DNA from: Trebouxia sp. TZW2008
Lineage: Eukaryota; Chlorophyta; Trebouxiophyceae; Trebouxiales; Trebouxiaceae
Length of the DNA: 64,000 nucleotides
Assembly: GCA_002118135.1 (NCBI GenBank)
Contig: BDIU01000324.1
Location: forward strand, 186,001-250,000
Reading direction: 5' to 3'
The notes under the pieces were generated by a model. The model saw only the letters and a list, made by a program, of their open reading frames with translations, was not told the origin of the DNA and made no database searches. Positions within the stretch are counted from its first letter, which is position 1; each line of letters opens with the position of its first letter. Both the position numbers and the translations under genes were made by a program. This document shows, in pieces, positions 35,732 through 47,200 of the stretch.

Positions 35732-36910
35732 ATGTTCAGCAACGGGTAGGGCGCAGAAACGCTACTTTGATCAGCCCGAGACACAGAAGACTTACAAGGC
35801 CAGCAAGGCGTAAACAAATGGGCAGCTGACTGTTCTCGTCAAGTGCGGAAGCCGAGACACTTCGGCAGCCTCAAGCATCAGCAACGCAATGCGCAGTGAT
35901 ACCGCCGGCTTAGGAGGCGTTCCGGTTGCCTGTCAGGCTCGTGCTGTTGTATTGGTCTCCCGGAAATCAATGACTAAAGCCCCTCAAGTCAAAAAAAAAT
36001 TGACAGGGCAGATTGCACCTTTGCTCGCAACTGCTGTTGTCCTCTGCGAGCCAAAATGGTACTGGCTGAAAGTAGGCACCTTGAACTTACACATTAAACC
36101 TGTGAAAGCCAACAAAGGAGGTCTGGCGAACGTGCTGTAAAGCAAGAGTCCCAGCTGTAGAATTCGACGTCTGCACACAAGCCCTGTACATGTGGTGCAC
36201 GCAATCCACATTAAATTGGTTTTTGCAAAGGCCAAAAGGTCGTCAGGAGAAAGCTGTCGATGCAACAAATGCAGCGGGGGGCTGGCAGGACTAGATCAAT
36301 GTTCATACCATGTTTAGGTCCGACGGTCGCATGCATGTTTGCTGCTGGAACTAAATCCTGATTATATCAACACTGCTACAGGGTCAATTCGACGTTATTT
36401 TGGGCAAATGTCGCAACCATCCAGTCTATGGAGGGTTCGGGTCAAACACTTTGCATGGAAAGCGCCCAGGACGGCGCGGCCGATTTTAGGGGACAACACG
36501 ACATACAGGGGTGTTCCACCCCTAAAAGGAAAAACTATTACCGATTGCCTTGCAAACTGGAAGACAAAGCCGCTTGGGCATCGACTCAAGTAAGAGCCAG
36601 CTGCTCAAAATGGCGGAGCTGACTTTCGGCGCCGGTGATTGCCGCCCACCGTAGAGATTTTTGAGTGGATAATATGACACATAAAGCTTTATCGATCTTG
36701 GATTTAGGCGCGATGCGTCGAGGTTCATGACATGCGCAGGCCGTGCGCCCTGCGTGAACTGTGCGAGCATTGTACAACTCGGACTTGAGCGCTTCGATCA
36801 GAGCTCACGCTACAAAATCAATCAAAACTCTCTTCGCACATGTCCGCATGCGAGCGCGCGATTTGTTCATGACAGTGCTGCTCGTCTGGTGACCTGTGTC
36901 TTTGTCGCGC
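35732..36910. other. Divergent intergenic region, RPP14 and SPF27
   Basis: This 1.18-kb gap is the longest between two start codons here. Open frames of 80-95 codons exist on both strands (35889-36140 plus, 35984-36268 minus, 36339-36593 plus) but none shows a domain I recognise. A nine-A run lies at 35991-35999. Base use is less TGCA-rich than in the introns. It could hide a small gene or an old insertion. Confidence 0.5.
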
Positions 36911-38001
36911 ATGGCTGCAAAGCAGGCCTTAAGTCTTGACTCCGGTCTTGCTCAGGAAGCCGGTGTGATAGATGCCCTGTCCTACATCGACAACATCACC
37001 AAAGCCGAGCGTTCTGAAGCCGACGAGCTGATCAAAGAGGAGGCAAGGACCTTATTTTGCAGTCTTTTGCTGAGCACCTGTACACTGGTCCTGACATAGC
37101 TTCAGTGGCAACGCTGCAGCTGAGAAGAAGCAACAAGAGACCTTCAGACTACCTTGCAACTTTGGCGCCTATCCCAGCCAGCAAATTGCAGGCATGCCTG
37201 GTTTTGCTGTTTGTGAATTTTCTCAGTAGCGCTTGCCAGGCCACGGCAGCAGGCTCAGTGCTTTAAGTTTGTAGGAGCGACCAGTACTGCAGTCAGAGTA
37301 TGAAAGAGTAAAAGCTGGCAAGCCACTTGAGCCTCTTGACACAACTCGCTTCCACTTGGCACCTCCGCCCCCTAACAAGCAAAATGATTTTGGTGCTTGG
37401 CGAAAAGCAACTGACAATGCTCATAGCCAGCTTGAACATCAATACAACAGGTGTTTAGACACCTGGCCCTTACATGTGCTGTGCTGCAAGCTGCATGTCT
37501 CAGCGCTGATGACTTGTGCTCAAGCGCAGGCTCCTGAATTTGGAACTCTTGTTGCGGTTTGGACCAAATGCACGGCGTGCCCACCACAAAGCGTTGGAGG
37601 GTCACATTCACAGGTGACAGCATGCTCACAAGCAGATATGAGTGTGCAATGTTGTTCTGCTGTCCACTTGCTGGAGACATCATCCAGCAGGAGGCGTGTA
37701 CAACTTGAACCACAGCTGCAGAGCCTTGACTGCAGTTGCTTGCTGTCCCTCAGAGGGTGTGTGTGCTTATAGGCTCGAAAGAGAAGTAGAGCAGTTGCAC
37801 AGTCAGCGTGACAGCATCAACAGGCAACGCAAGCTGACTCAAGAAGCAGACGGCAGGGCATTGCAGCAAATGGAGCAGCAATACAAGTCCCTGGTTTCCA
37901 AAAACATGGAAATCAACATGGCTTGCCAAGAGCTTGCATCTGAAGTCAGCCAACTGCAGGAAGAAACTGGCAACAGCGATTCCTCCAGTCAAGACACGTA
38001 A
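36911..38001 (+). CDS. BCAS2: Pre-mRNA splicing factor SPF27 (BCAS2/MOS4)
   Basis: SPF27 is a core member of the PRP19/NineTeen complex that activates the spliceosome. Five exons close in phase: 36911-37042, 37120-37191, 37275-37450, 37530-37613 and 37773-38001, giving 230 residues, the usual length. Motifs are VIDALSYIDNI near the N terminus, LRRSNKRPSDYLATL, VLQSEYERVKAGKPLEPLD, HLAPPPPNKQNDFGAWRKA and a C-terminal coiled coil (LEREVEQLHSQRDSINRQRK, then LVSKNMEINMACQELASEV). Both of the first two introns have GC donors (37043 and 37192), and any GT alternative would break the alignment. The ATG at 36911 is the first that gives the family's N terminus. Confidence 0.95.
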
Positions 38002-38547
38002 GATTTGCATCAATTGTACACTGCCATTGCAGAGAGTGCAAGACAGACAAGAGTGCCAGATGCAAGCATTCTGGCTGCTTACGTGCACCGGGCTGGCATC
38101 TTTACAAATTGCCGCAGCAGATGTATATAAGATGATGCCTGATTCATGTGAGCAGTGCCTGGTGCCCATTAAAGCTGCGCTATGTGGTGCTTGCAGCAAA
38201 GCTGGGCTTGGCTACTTTGGTGCTGAGAGTCTGCTTACCATTGTTGTGCCATTGCAGGCTAGACAAGCAGACTCTGCTTAATTCTGATGGACAATCCGAA
38301 AATGTCAATGAATGAATCATCCAAGTGTGGAGCAAGATGTCAAAGCAGCCTCGCCCAACAAGCCATTATCGAAGCCACATCATCAGTAGGTGTTTCACAC
38401 ATGCAACCTAGTGCTGTAAAACTTTGCATGCACTTAATAGCAAAAAGCCATAGCTGTGCAGCTGTATGCTTTGATGCTTTGCAGTGTCAGTCAGTTAAAG
38501 AAGTCTCAGGACGTCGCCAGGGTAGCAAGTTGTCCAGTTTACAAGCT
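38002..38547. other. Convergent intergenic region, SPF27 and aldolase
   Basis: The 546 bp between two stop codons show no coding or RNA feature. A TGTAA word on the minus strand lies just downstream of the aldolase stop (about 38539), a pattern that serves as a poly(A) signal in many green algae. A short open frame on the plus strand is judged to be chance. Confidence 0.5.
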
Positions 38548-41104
38548 TTAAGCAGATTTGACAGCTGAATTCCACCCTCGGAAAGATTCATGGAGGCTCT
38601 CTTGTAAGATAGAAGGATGGGGAGGCTGATATTTGCCTTGACAAGCAGTGCCATTCACTGATGCCAAGGCTGCTGCCATAGCCTTCGCCTCTGCTTTTTT
38701 GCTCTGGTCTTTACTCCATATTGACATGACACTAGCCTGCACTCAGTCACTGCTGTTCACCACACTATGCTTTGCCTTGATAGTGATGATGGCATTGTGC
38801 TGAGTTTGTTGGCAACACACTTGCTCATGAATCTGGTTCTGGTTCTGCATGTTTGATGGTGGACGCGAATTTTGTGCTCTCATGATGCAATCACATGCAT
38901 TTCATACCTGTAGCCCTCGTCCAAATGAAAATGTCAAAGACCACCCTTTATGATTTTGCTGCTGGGCATACAGGTTGATGGCATTGAGGTTCACTGTAGC
39001 TTCCTCTTCAGTCTGGCCGCCACTCAAAAAGACAATGCCTGGTATCTGTGCAGGCACCGTCCTGCATAACATACAGGTCAACAGATTGCTTGACATCCGA
39101 GAAAATATATGTTGTGTGCACCAATCTGTGGACATGGTGCATCGCCTCCCCCACTCTGCGTTACCACTTGAGACACAGCTTGACAGCGCATAGTGCTCAT
39201 CTGATAAGGAACAGCTGTGCATTAGTGTTTACGCTGTTCCATGTCTAGATGCAGCTTGCATTCACATGCCAGGATGGAGCAGGAGCATGCTTTGAGCCAG
39301 GACTGAGGTACTGGCAATACAGCTTTTGACAGGCAATAACAGAAGGTGTGCACACCTACTGCAGGCAGGTCAAATGCTGAGGCACTTGTTACAACTACTT
39401 ATGAAGGCTCACCTTTGCATCACATCAAAAGTTTGCTGTCCTATTTGTTCAGAGCTAGGTTTTGGCGCTTTGCGGTCCACGCCAGGAATGATCATTTGGA
39501 GCTTGAGCAGACAGGCTTCCAAGCAGACTTTGCGCTGTTTGAGATGCTGTATACAGCACAAAATGACACGCTCTGACTCTGCAGCAAACTTTTCCATGGT
39601 GTGGTCACCATTTATCAGTAATTCAGGCTCCACAATTGGCACTAGATGGCATCTCTGCACAGCAAACAGTCCGTAAATACAGCTCTGAGATATTGTTCCA
39701 GCTGGTGCTGTCAATGACCTTGCATGGCTGTTGACCCTATGGGCATGCATCCATGCAAACCTCATAGTTATATTGAGACGCTTCTGTGGCCAAGCAATAT
39801 GCAGCCTGACATGCTTCAACACGGGACAAATAAGAGTAGCCTCAATTTCAGCCAAAACATTGTTTGCGTGTCGGTTGCATACGATAAACTCAGAACAAGG
39901 GCGGCAATGGCTCAGCTGTTTGCCTGCAGCAGGGAAACTCACCTGGGAGATAGAGGCGTACTCTGCCAACTGCATTGCATTTTGCTGGACAGCATCGGTG
40001 GATGGCAAAGTTTCAGAGACGCTCAAAGCTGCACGCCACTTGGTGAACCTAGCACCTTGCCTGCAGGCCAATGCACAATCTTGCTGACATTCGCACAATG
40101 GCTCCGAGACTTTCAAAAACCAAGCATCATGTCATTTGGTGCAACCAATACCTTGCCTGGAAATCAGCGTGCAACCTTGCTGACATGAGCAAGGTGCCAG
40201 TTGGTGCATGCAGATCTCAAAAATTCACTATCATGCCAAAGGACAGGCTAGAATGAAGGCTGCCAACAAGCAACCAGAGACAGGTTTGACTTCCAGTACA
40301 GGATCACAGTACAGTATGCCATGCCATATTGAGGCATGCAAGCTCTTGCCTGTAGTATTGTTGGCAGTTTTGTTCCAACACATCAAGCCCTTTTGTGACA
40401 GTCTCACCCTCATGCCCTTCCAGTGGAGTCAGCCCCTGCAGAACCATATCGAGTCATGCATGTTCCCCATTGACATGTTTGTACATTGCATGACATCCTC
40501 TGGAGCAGAAGACCATGCCATAATGACATCATGATACCAGCACAACGAAATTTATTCTTGTGTAACAAGTGCAGCATGTGCCAGCAGGTGCCAGATGCCA
40601 AGCACTTGTGATTGGGCTCAGCATGCTCGCTTTGCTTGTATTCAGCATCTGACTGAGGAAACAGCATGTGCAAGCACCTCATCTGCTTTGACGCCAGCCA
40701 GAACCCCTTGCCTGTTCAGGCATTCTACGAAGCTGGTACCGTCACTAGCTGTTTGGCTTAGGGCCTCTTTGAAAAGAATCACCCCTGAAACACTATCGCC
40801 TATGGAAGCAGTGTAGAAGTTCTCCCTGTAGCTCCGCCTGTTCTCCTGTTCAAAAACACACCGTTTTAGCCAGCACTCCCTTACTCAACAAGGTGCCTGG
40901 CGGTCGATCAAGGCAGGTATTGCTAGGCACCTCAGTATTTGCCAAGCCAGCTTTCTCGATACGCTTGCCGATTGTGCCGACGCTTTCATCGGAAGCCAGG
41001 AGCCCTTTGCCCCGGGCGACAAGCCGGGAGGCTGTTTTGACCAACTCCTGCAGACCTTGGTCATCTATGGACTGATGACCATTAGCATGCGTCTCAGTCG
41101 CCAT
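38548..41104 (-). CDS. FBA: Fructose-bisphosphate aldolase, class I
   Basis: This enzyme reversibly cleaves fructose 1,6-bisphosphate to two triose phosphates in glycolysis and the Calvin cycle. Seven exons close in phase: 40931-41104, 40678-40845, 40350-40435, 39943-40060, 39413-39654, 38908-39061 and 38548-38736, giving 376 residues. Active-site segments are present: [51 protein letters not shown] and [13 protein letters not shown]. The Schiff-base lysine lies in [10 protein letters not shown], where the usual Pro after it is Leu. The protein ends WNSAVKSA, without the C-terminal Tyr of many aldolases. Intron 3 has a GC donor (40349). No clear plastid transit peptide is seen before GLQELVKTA, so a cytosolic form is likely. 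Confidence 0.95.
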
Positions 41105-41506
41105 GTGCCGATGAACAGCAGATGGGTTTTGAGGCTACTGTTGGTCAGAGCCCAACATGAAGCGTATGCTCGATGCGCAAGCCGCAGATGCATCAGATCG
41201 ACAGTCGAGGTACGATGACTGAAGATGACAAATGTATGACTTATATATCCAAAAGTCGGACTGCATCTTCGCATCGGGCTGTCTGTTTGCGCTCGGGCCG
41301 CAGGAAAGGCGTGTTCCAGAACCAACTCTGTGAAGTGTACTGCTGCAAAGTGCTGCTCGGACCGCTTGGAACCAGTACCTTGGCCGCCAGAGTGGCGTCT
41401 ATCTGACACTGTGACCCACTGTCCCGAGCCAGCGTTGGCAGACCTAAGCGATCGATGTCAGGCACAATAAAGCAGAGCTCCGGTGCAAAGTAGTCAACAA
41501 AGCTCA
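41105..41506. promoter_or_regulatory. Divergent region between aldolase and the P-loop kinase gene
   Basis: These 402 bp separate the ATG of the aldolase gene from that of the next gene. An overlapping minus-strand frame (41065-41409) has no recognisable domain. The region presumably carries two promoters. No box is recognised with confidence. Confidence 0.4.
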
Positions 41507-42336
41507 ATGCCCCTGATGCTGTTGCTGAAAGGGCACCCAGGCAGTGGCAAATCTACTGTGGCCAAGCAGATTGCAGTAGATCTGCAGATGGCATTGTCCG
41601 ACAAAGATGACTCCAGAGACTGCCTCAGAGCTGCTGAGACACAGCATGGCTCTGCAGAGCATTGGGACCTGAATGCTTTGGCATACGAGATCATGTTTCG
41701 TGTGGCTGAAACCCAGCTCTCTTGTGGTCAAAGCGTTGTGGTTGACTGCCCTCTCAGCAAAGCACAGCTATATCATACAGCCTTCGACATCGCACAGAAG
41801 GTGTGCAAATGTGCCAATGCTGCAAACATGCTTCATGCCGGCAATCTGATGCATCACTGCAGCTTGCCAGGCTTAATGATTTGCCATGTCTTTAGCACCG
41901 TGCAGAGGTGGCTGTGATTGAGTGTCAACCATGTGACAAAGTGGTATGGCAGCAAAGGCTGGAGGCAAGAAGTCAAACAGACCATGGTGGTTCTTCCTCA
42001 CACAAACCTTCCAGTTGGAGCGAGCTCACAGCTCTCATTGCCAGGCATGTCACAACTCCTTTTAGCTAGCCAAGGGCCAGAAACTCTTTGCTAGCGGCAT
42101 GAAACAAAAATAGCCATACAACAGTTCCAATAGTGTCTTCAGAACAGGAATGTGGGCACTTAAACTTCCCACATGCCACCTCCAGGTACAATAGACTGGA
42201 TGAATGGACCTCAGATGGCACTGTGTCCTTGCAGCATTACATGCTGCTGGACACGTCATCAGGAAGCACAGCAGAGCATCTGGTGAAGGTCAAGAAGTTC
42301 CTGCGAAGGGAAGGACTAGCAAGACATCTCCTGTAA
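41507..42336 (+). CDS. P-loop kinase-like protein (AAA_33/zeta-type fold)
   Basis: This is a small P-loop NTPase of the kind that phosphorylates a small molecule or nucleoside. Three exons close in phase (41507-41800, 41896-42044, 42186-42336), giving 197 residues. The N terminus MPLMLLLKGHPGSGKSTVAK holds the Walker A motif. A central DDSRDCL and a VVVDCPLSKAQLY strand stand where such kinases have a substrate-binding Asp and a second strand. The C-terminal half, with AEVAVIECQPCDKVVWQQRL and a Ser/His-rich loop, resembles the lid region. The start is the ATG at 41507-41509. The second intron has a GC donor (42045). The substrate is unknown. Plant AAA_33-type P-loop proteins look closest, but I do not assign a specific enzyme. 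Confidence 0.75.
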
Positions 42337-43071
42337 CAGCTGTCACACAGTATGATAGTCTGAGCTCAAATCTAGTCACAGGGAACATTTTGCGATCTAT
42401 AGCTGACCGCCAAGGTGGTCTTGAACATCACTGTTGGTGCTCAATATTGCATGTGTCCCCATTGTTATGTGGCTTTTCTGAGCTGCTATAAGTGCTGCTG
42501 GTAATCCACATCAACATGTCAACAGTTCTAAATTGCGTCAGCTGCATCTTTGTTTGATGGCTTCAGCAGGTCAGCTGCATCTGCATTTCTCTCAGTACCG
42601 TTACCGTCTGATGCAGAGCAGTTGTGACGGCTTCAGATAGCACTTAGATCCACCACAAGGCCCTCGTTAGTTTGCTTAACAGGAGGCCAGTAGTCAGGCT
42701 CTTCAGTCTGCATTGCAAAATTATCAATGAACATTACCGCTTTAAGCAGGAATCTGACAGCTGCATATGCACAAGTGATGGCCTAAGGCCCAGTGAAGAT
42801 CGTACAACCCTGCGTTACAGACGCATGATGTGTTAAAGCTACCAATAGAAGGGGAACAGGCCAGCAATGGTAGGCACGGCTGTCTTTGTGGCATAACATG
42901 TCATTGCAGATGTGCAGATGAGGCTGTGCATACTACCACATCGTATGCATCCTTGGTCGTGTGATGCATTCATGGCATTAAGATGGCAACTGTCGCAAAA
43001 CAGGCAGGACACAAAATTGTGTAAATATGCAAAACATGAGTGATTGTTACTCTAGCATCAGCTAGCGCCAT
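42337..43071. other. Convergent intergenic region, kinase and ubiquitin-like gene
   Basis: No coding or RNA feature is recognised. Two near-copies of GTCAGCTGCATCT lie around 42537 and 42570, and GATGGCTTCAG/GACGGCTTCAG around 42556 and 42626, suggesting a small degraded duplication. Confidence 0.5.
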
Positions 43072-43141
43072 GAAAAGAAAAGAAAAGAAGAGTCTGTGCC
43101 TTTAGCATCATAACAAGAGCCTTTGTTTATAGGGGTAGCCA
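43072..43141 (+). repeat. Dispersed repeat B, copy 1
   Basis: About 70 bp shares its layout with 45393-45462: a GAAAAGAAAAG purine run, AGTCT, a TCATAA word, GAGCCT and a terminal GTAGCCA/GCAGCCA. In this copy the hairpin arm has decayed (GAGCCTTTG versus TATAGGGG). It overlaps the 3' end of the ubiquitin-like gene. Confidence 0.75.
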
Positions 43142-43815
43142 GGGATTGCTGCTCTTGAAGCAGCAATCAGCCATGCACTACTGCAGAGGCAGCGCATCAG
43201 CATCAAGATGGCTGGCAAGAGAGGTATCAAAGTGCAAGAGCAAGGCTTGATTGGGCAATACATGTCGATACACGTTGATATACTCAGCATGAAGCATACC
43301 AGATCATAGCCTTTGAGAGAAAAGCCAGTGTGCAGGTGCATCTCCAGCAGTGTCTTGTCATTGTAGGCTGACGTCAGCTCCTTCTGATGCCAGAAGAGCT
43401 GCTGATTATCTGCTGGTACGCCTGTCTTCTTGGCAACTGCAGCTTTGATATCACTCACAGTCTGCTCGTATTTGACCCTGCACACAAGCATGTGGTAACT
43501 CCGTGTTCACCCTCATGGAGCCCAAGCTGGCTCCCCGAACTTGGCTTGTTATGCAAGCTCAGCCCAAAGCCTACCTGACGTCCACCACCGTTGGGGGCCA
43601 TTCCTTTCCCCGCTGTGGTACATGTCAGCATTGGTCAGGAGAATTGGCAGACACGCACATGACTTGAAAGCAGCAACAATATTCAGGGCATAGTAACGCA
43701 GCAAAAGCTATATTACCTGCAGTGTAACGAAAATCTGGTTCCCTGAAGCTGCAACTGCAGCTGCTCCTCCGTACGCCGCTGCACTCAGCAGGTAGCTCTG
43801 AACGAACACGGACAT
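43108..43815 (-). CDS. Ubiquitin-like-domain protein
   Basis: A small protein with one ubiquitin-fold domain. The ATG at 43813-43815 is preceded in frame by a TGA 12 bases upstream, which fixes the start. Exons 43717-43815, 43575-43612 and 43477 downward join in phase. The N terminus (MSVFVQSYLLSAAAYGGAAA) is hydrophobic and Ala-rich. The domain follows: IFVTLQRGKEWPPTVVDVRV, then QTVSDIKAAVAKKTGVPADN, QQLFWHQKELTS and LLEMHLHTGFSLKGYDL. If unspliced the frame runs to a stop at 43108 (168 residues), but its last residues fall in a dispersed repeat. A possible donor after GYDL (43302) joined to an acceptor near 43175 would give an immediate stop. No specific ubiquitin-like family is recognised. 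Confidence 0.7.
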
Positions 43816-44285
43816 GGCGCAAAGCAATCACCATACGCAATGAGGGTGTGGATCTCGACTGTGCTGCTTGAGCTCGTAGTCGTCCAGATCGTGGCGATCA
43901 GTCGGCTTACCCATAGCGTCTTCTGGTACACTATCCTCACAATCCTGAGGCGGTGAGTTGCATGCAAAGATATACGTGCCGGCATCTTGCGTGCACCGTT
44001 CCGGCTTTCCTTCGTGCGCTGCAAGCTGCAAGCCTCGATAGGTCGAACGCAGCTAGCGTTTCGTGCGTTACGTTTGTGCATCTGGCAACAAAAGGCATTC
44101 GCCATCAACCCAGAAAAGTTCAATGGGTGTGTCTACTGCACTTGCTGCTGTAACAATGTCAGTCAAGGAAACCGAGCACCTAACAAACATGCTATGGTAC
44201 AGAGTATGGTACAAGAGCTCGAAGTAGTACAGTCAGCCCACAGCATACCACCACAATGTCATGCTGCTGTATACCCGTGCGCGTC

Positions 44286-47200
44286 TTAGGGACTGCGCAA
44301 GAGCTTAGGCGTACTGGCACAAGCAACCTCGCCAAGCTGCTCACTGGACACCATGCTGTTGCACAGATTTGCAAAAGTCCGAGTGTACTGCATGGCATAC
44401 TGATCCATAGGACCACATCCACTTTCCCAAGCCGCCACCATTGCCTGCCAGCAGAACAGCACAGTCAGAATGCCAATTTCTCAAGACGCCCTTGGAATTG
44501 GCCTTGCATGCTTTGCGGTCTCACCAAAATGGGTGATTGCAGAGATTGGCAGTGCAGGCTTGATGACACGGTTGAAAATTTCACATGCGAGGAGAAAGCT
44601 GGTGAGCAATGCATGCATGAGCTTACCCTGAGACAGGTCCAGTCATCCACCAAGGGCAGCCCTGCAGGTCTGGGCAAAGGAGCACTCACAATTGCCTCTG
44701 TCAGAGCGTCTCCGACATCATCCTTCAAGTTTGTCCCCTGCAGATCTTCTGAGCCCTCAAATCGCACCTGCAAGACAGAAATGGCGTGTGAAGCCACGTA
44801 AACGCATCACAAGATCAGCAGGAGCATGTGTGCATTTGTGTAAGCATTGCTAGAGTGTAAGAACTCCTCTTTATTTTGCTATTAAGAGGCTTTGATTTAG
44901 AATCAGTCTAAATCGTAACACATCAGGGCTGGCTCGACCCACCCCAGTGCATCTCAGGGCAGGTGAACCAGGGCAGGCGGGCAGGACAAGCTGTTGCATG
45001 CTGCTCAGTTTGTTTCCTGATTAGTGTCCACGCAATCAGGTTGCACCTGTAAATGCTCAAGAAGTGGCTGTTGCTGTATCAGCTGCGCCACAGCTGCCCT
45101 GATTGCATTGTCTACAGCCGAGCGAGCATTCAAAGCCTGCTGCAGAGCAGCTGATGCCTCTTGTGACGCCTCATCATTGGCTGCTGTCTCTACAGCCAGA
45201 TACAAGGGCAGCAGCTCTGCATCCCTCTGTAGCATTGAAGCAGCATATGCAGGGTTGACTGATTCAAGTGCTGAGTTGCCATTGCCTGCGACATAAGCAG
45301 CAAACATTGTCAGATACCACACTTGATGCTGATCATTCTTGACAAGCTGTACACCTGGGAATACATACAGCAAGGGCACTCTAAGCCATCTTGAAGAAAA
45401 AGAAAAGAAAAGTCTACGCGGTTAGGCGTCATAATGGGAGCCTCTGTCTAAAGAGGCAGCCATTTTGAACAGTAGTACTGATATCTGGGCTTTTGCCTGG
45501 TGTGCAAAGCGTTGTGCTGGACCACTGAACAGTGAGCTAATCAAGTCGGCAGCTGCCACATGGATGTAGTCAACTGGTTGCTGAGTATTTGGAGGTCATG
45601 CGGCAGATTGTCAGATAGCTCGCTTGAGACTAGCGCTGCTGCCAGACAAGCTGCAATCAGCTGCTGGCACTCGGTCACAATGCACACTCAAAGCGCATGC
45701 AACTACTTTTGAGTCAACTGTGGACAACAAAAACATGCAAATGCACCTCATCAAAGGTCAGCGAGGCAGTGCATGGCACAGGCTGCACTTGCAACAAGCT
45801 AAGGCACATGTAGATACCTTGAGCAGCATGCAGGACCTGCAGTCTAGCGAATCCAGCTCACCTGTGTTGTCGCTTCCTAGGTAGTCGCTGGCAGGTTCTT
45901 CATCAATAGTCTTGCTACCAAACTGCAGAACATGGCTGCCCTGTACATAGCTTCCATTACGGCTGGTACGGTTCCTCACCAGCTCAAACTGCTTCTCTAA
46001 AGTCTCCTTCAGCAAATTTGTCTGATCACTGCAAGACAAATGACACATCTCAAGCAAAGACCATACAAGGCGGTTGTACCTCAGGCAGCATGCTAGAAAG
46101 TGGCAGTCGTTATATTTTTTGCATAGAGCCTCAAACAAGTTGACAGGCATGTCGGTGTGCTGGTTCAGACAGATTCGGCTGTGCTGGCATACGCAAGCAC
46201 TGCAGCAGGCTAAAGAAGGTGTTGACATGCAAACTGCTCGACTTGCAGCTCTAGTAGATGTGCTGCCCATGTGCATGGCGATGCACAGTACACAGTGGGC
46301 ATGGGGGGAGGCTCAGTTTGTTGCTTTTCATGGAAACTTGGGATCTGCAGTCATGTTGGACAGCACCTATTCTCCATCCAGGACACGCTGTAAAGATCTC
46401 CAAGGCAGGTGGTGAACTCAGCAGGCGGGGCAGGCCGCATGCCAGGGCAGTAAGTGGCCCAAGAGCTCTCGTGGGCGTTGGCTGCCGTGGTGGCGTAGAT
46501 GTCCAGATTGTCATCTATCATGCCCTCAAACATGCTGCCAGCTTCACATGCCTCAATGTACAAGACCATGTCAGCAAACCCGCTGCAGCCAAAACTTCAC
46601 TAGTACAGTCACACAGTCATGTAACCAAACAAAATCTTTCTTAGTCAGGCTTCTCACACAGACCACCTCTGCCTACATGGGTATGACATATTCTGGCACA
46701 AATTTATGGAAACGGTCAGGGGTCAATAATGCAGACATATGTGCTTATACACAGCATTTCACATGGGCCTGAGTCAGGCACGTGACCTGTAGATTGGGGT
46801 GTGTTGAAACTATGCTGAACAGGTTCTGCAGGTGTGCAGCACCGTACAGATATAAGCAAGAGACCAAGCAGCAAGCTGGTACCTTTGATTGGCTTTGGTT
46901 TGAAGCGTATCTATCAGCTGATCAGCATACAGGAATGGGCCAGTGGGCATGCCCAGGATACCTGCAAAGCAAAGCATTGATTACCTACAAAGTCGACAAG
47001 CATTTGCCAGTTGGTTAAATTTGTGTGACTTTTTCAGGAGATTTATCCGACGGTACTGAGTGGAAGGGCCGTCGCTCAACGGATTCATTAGATAGAATCA
47101 GGGAAGGAAATACTTTGTATCTTTTGTATCTTTTGTATCTTTTGTTGGGAATCAGTAGTGGGACTATTTCTGGTCTGCTGTATATGCACACTATCGTTCT

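Noticed and set aside
35889..36593. Open frames of 80-95 codons on both strands between RPP14 and SPF27
   Set aside because: No recognisable domain, no conserved splice pattern and poor start contexts; kept only as a note in the intergenic entry.
43785..44123. 112-codon minus-strand open frame upstream of the ubiquitin-like gene
   Set aside because: A different frame with an in-frame stop before the Ubl start; no domain, likely 5' UTR.
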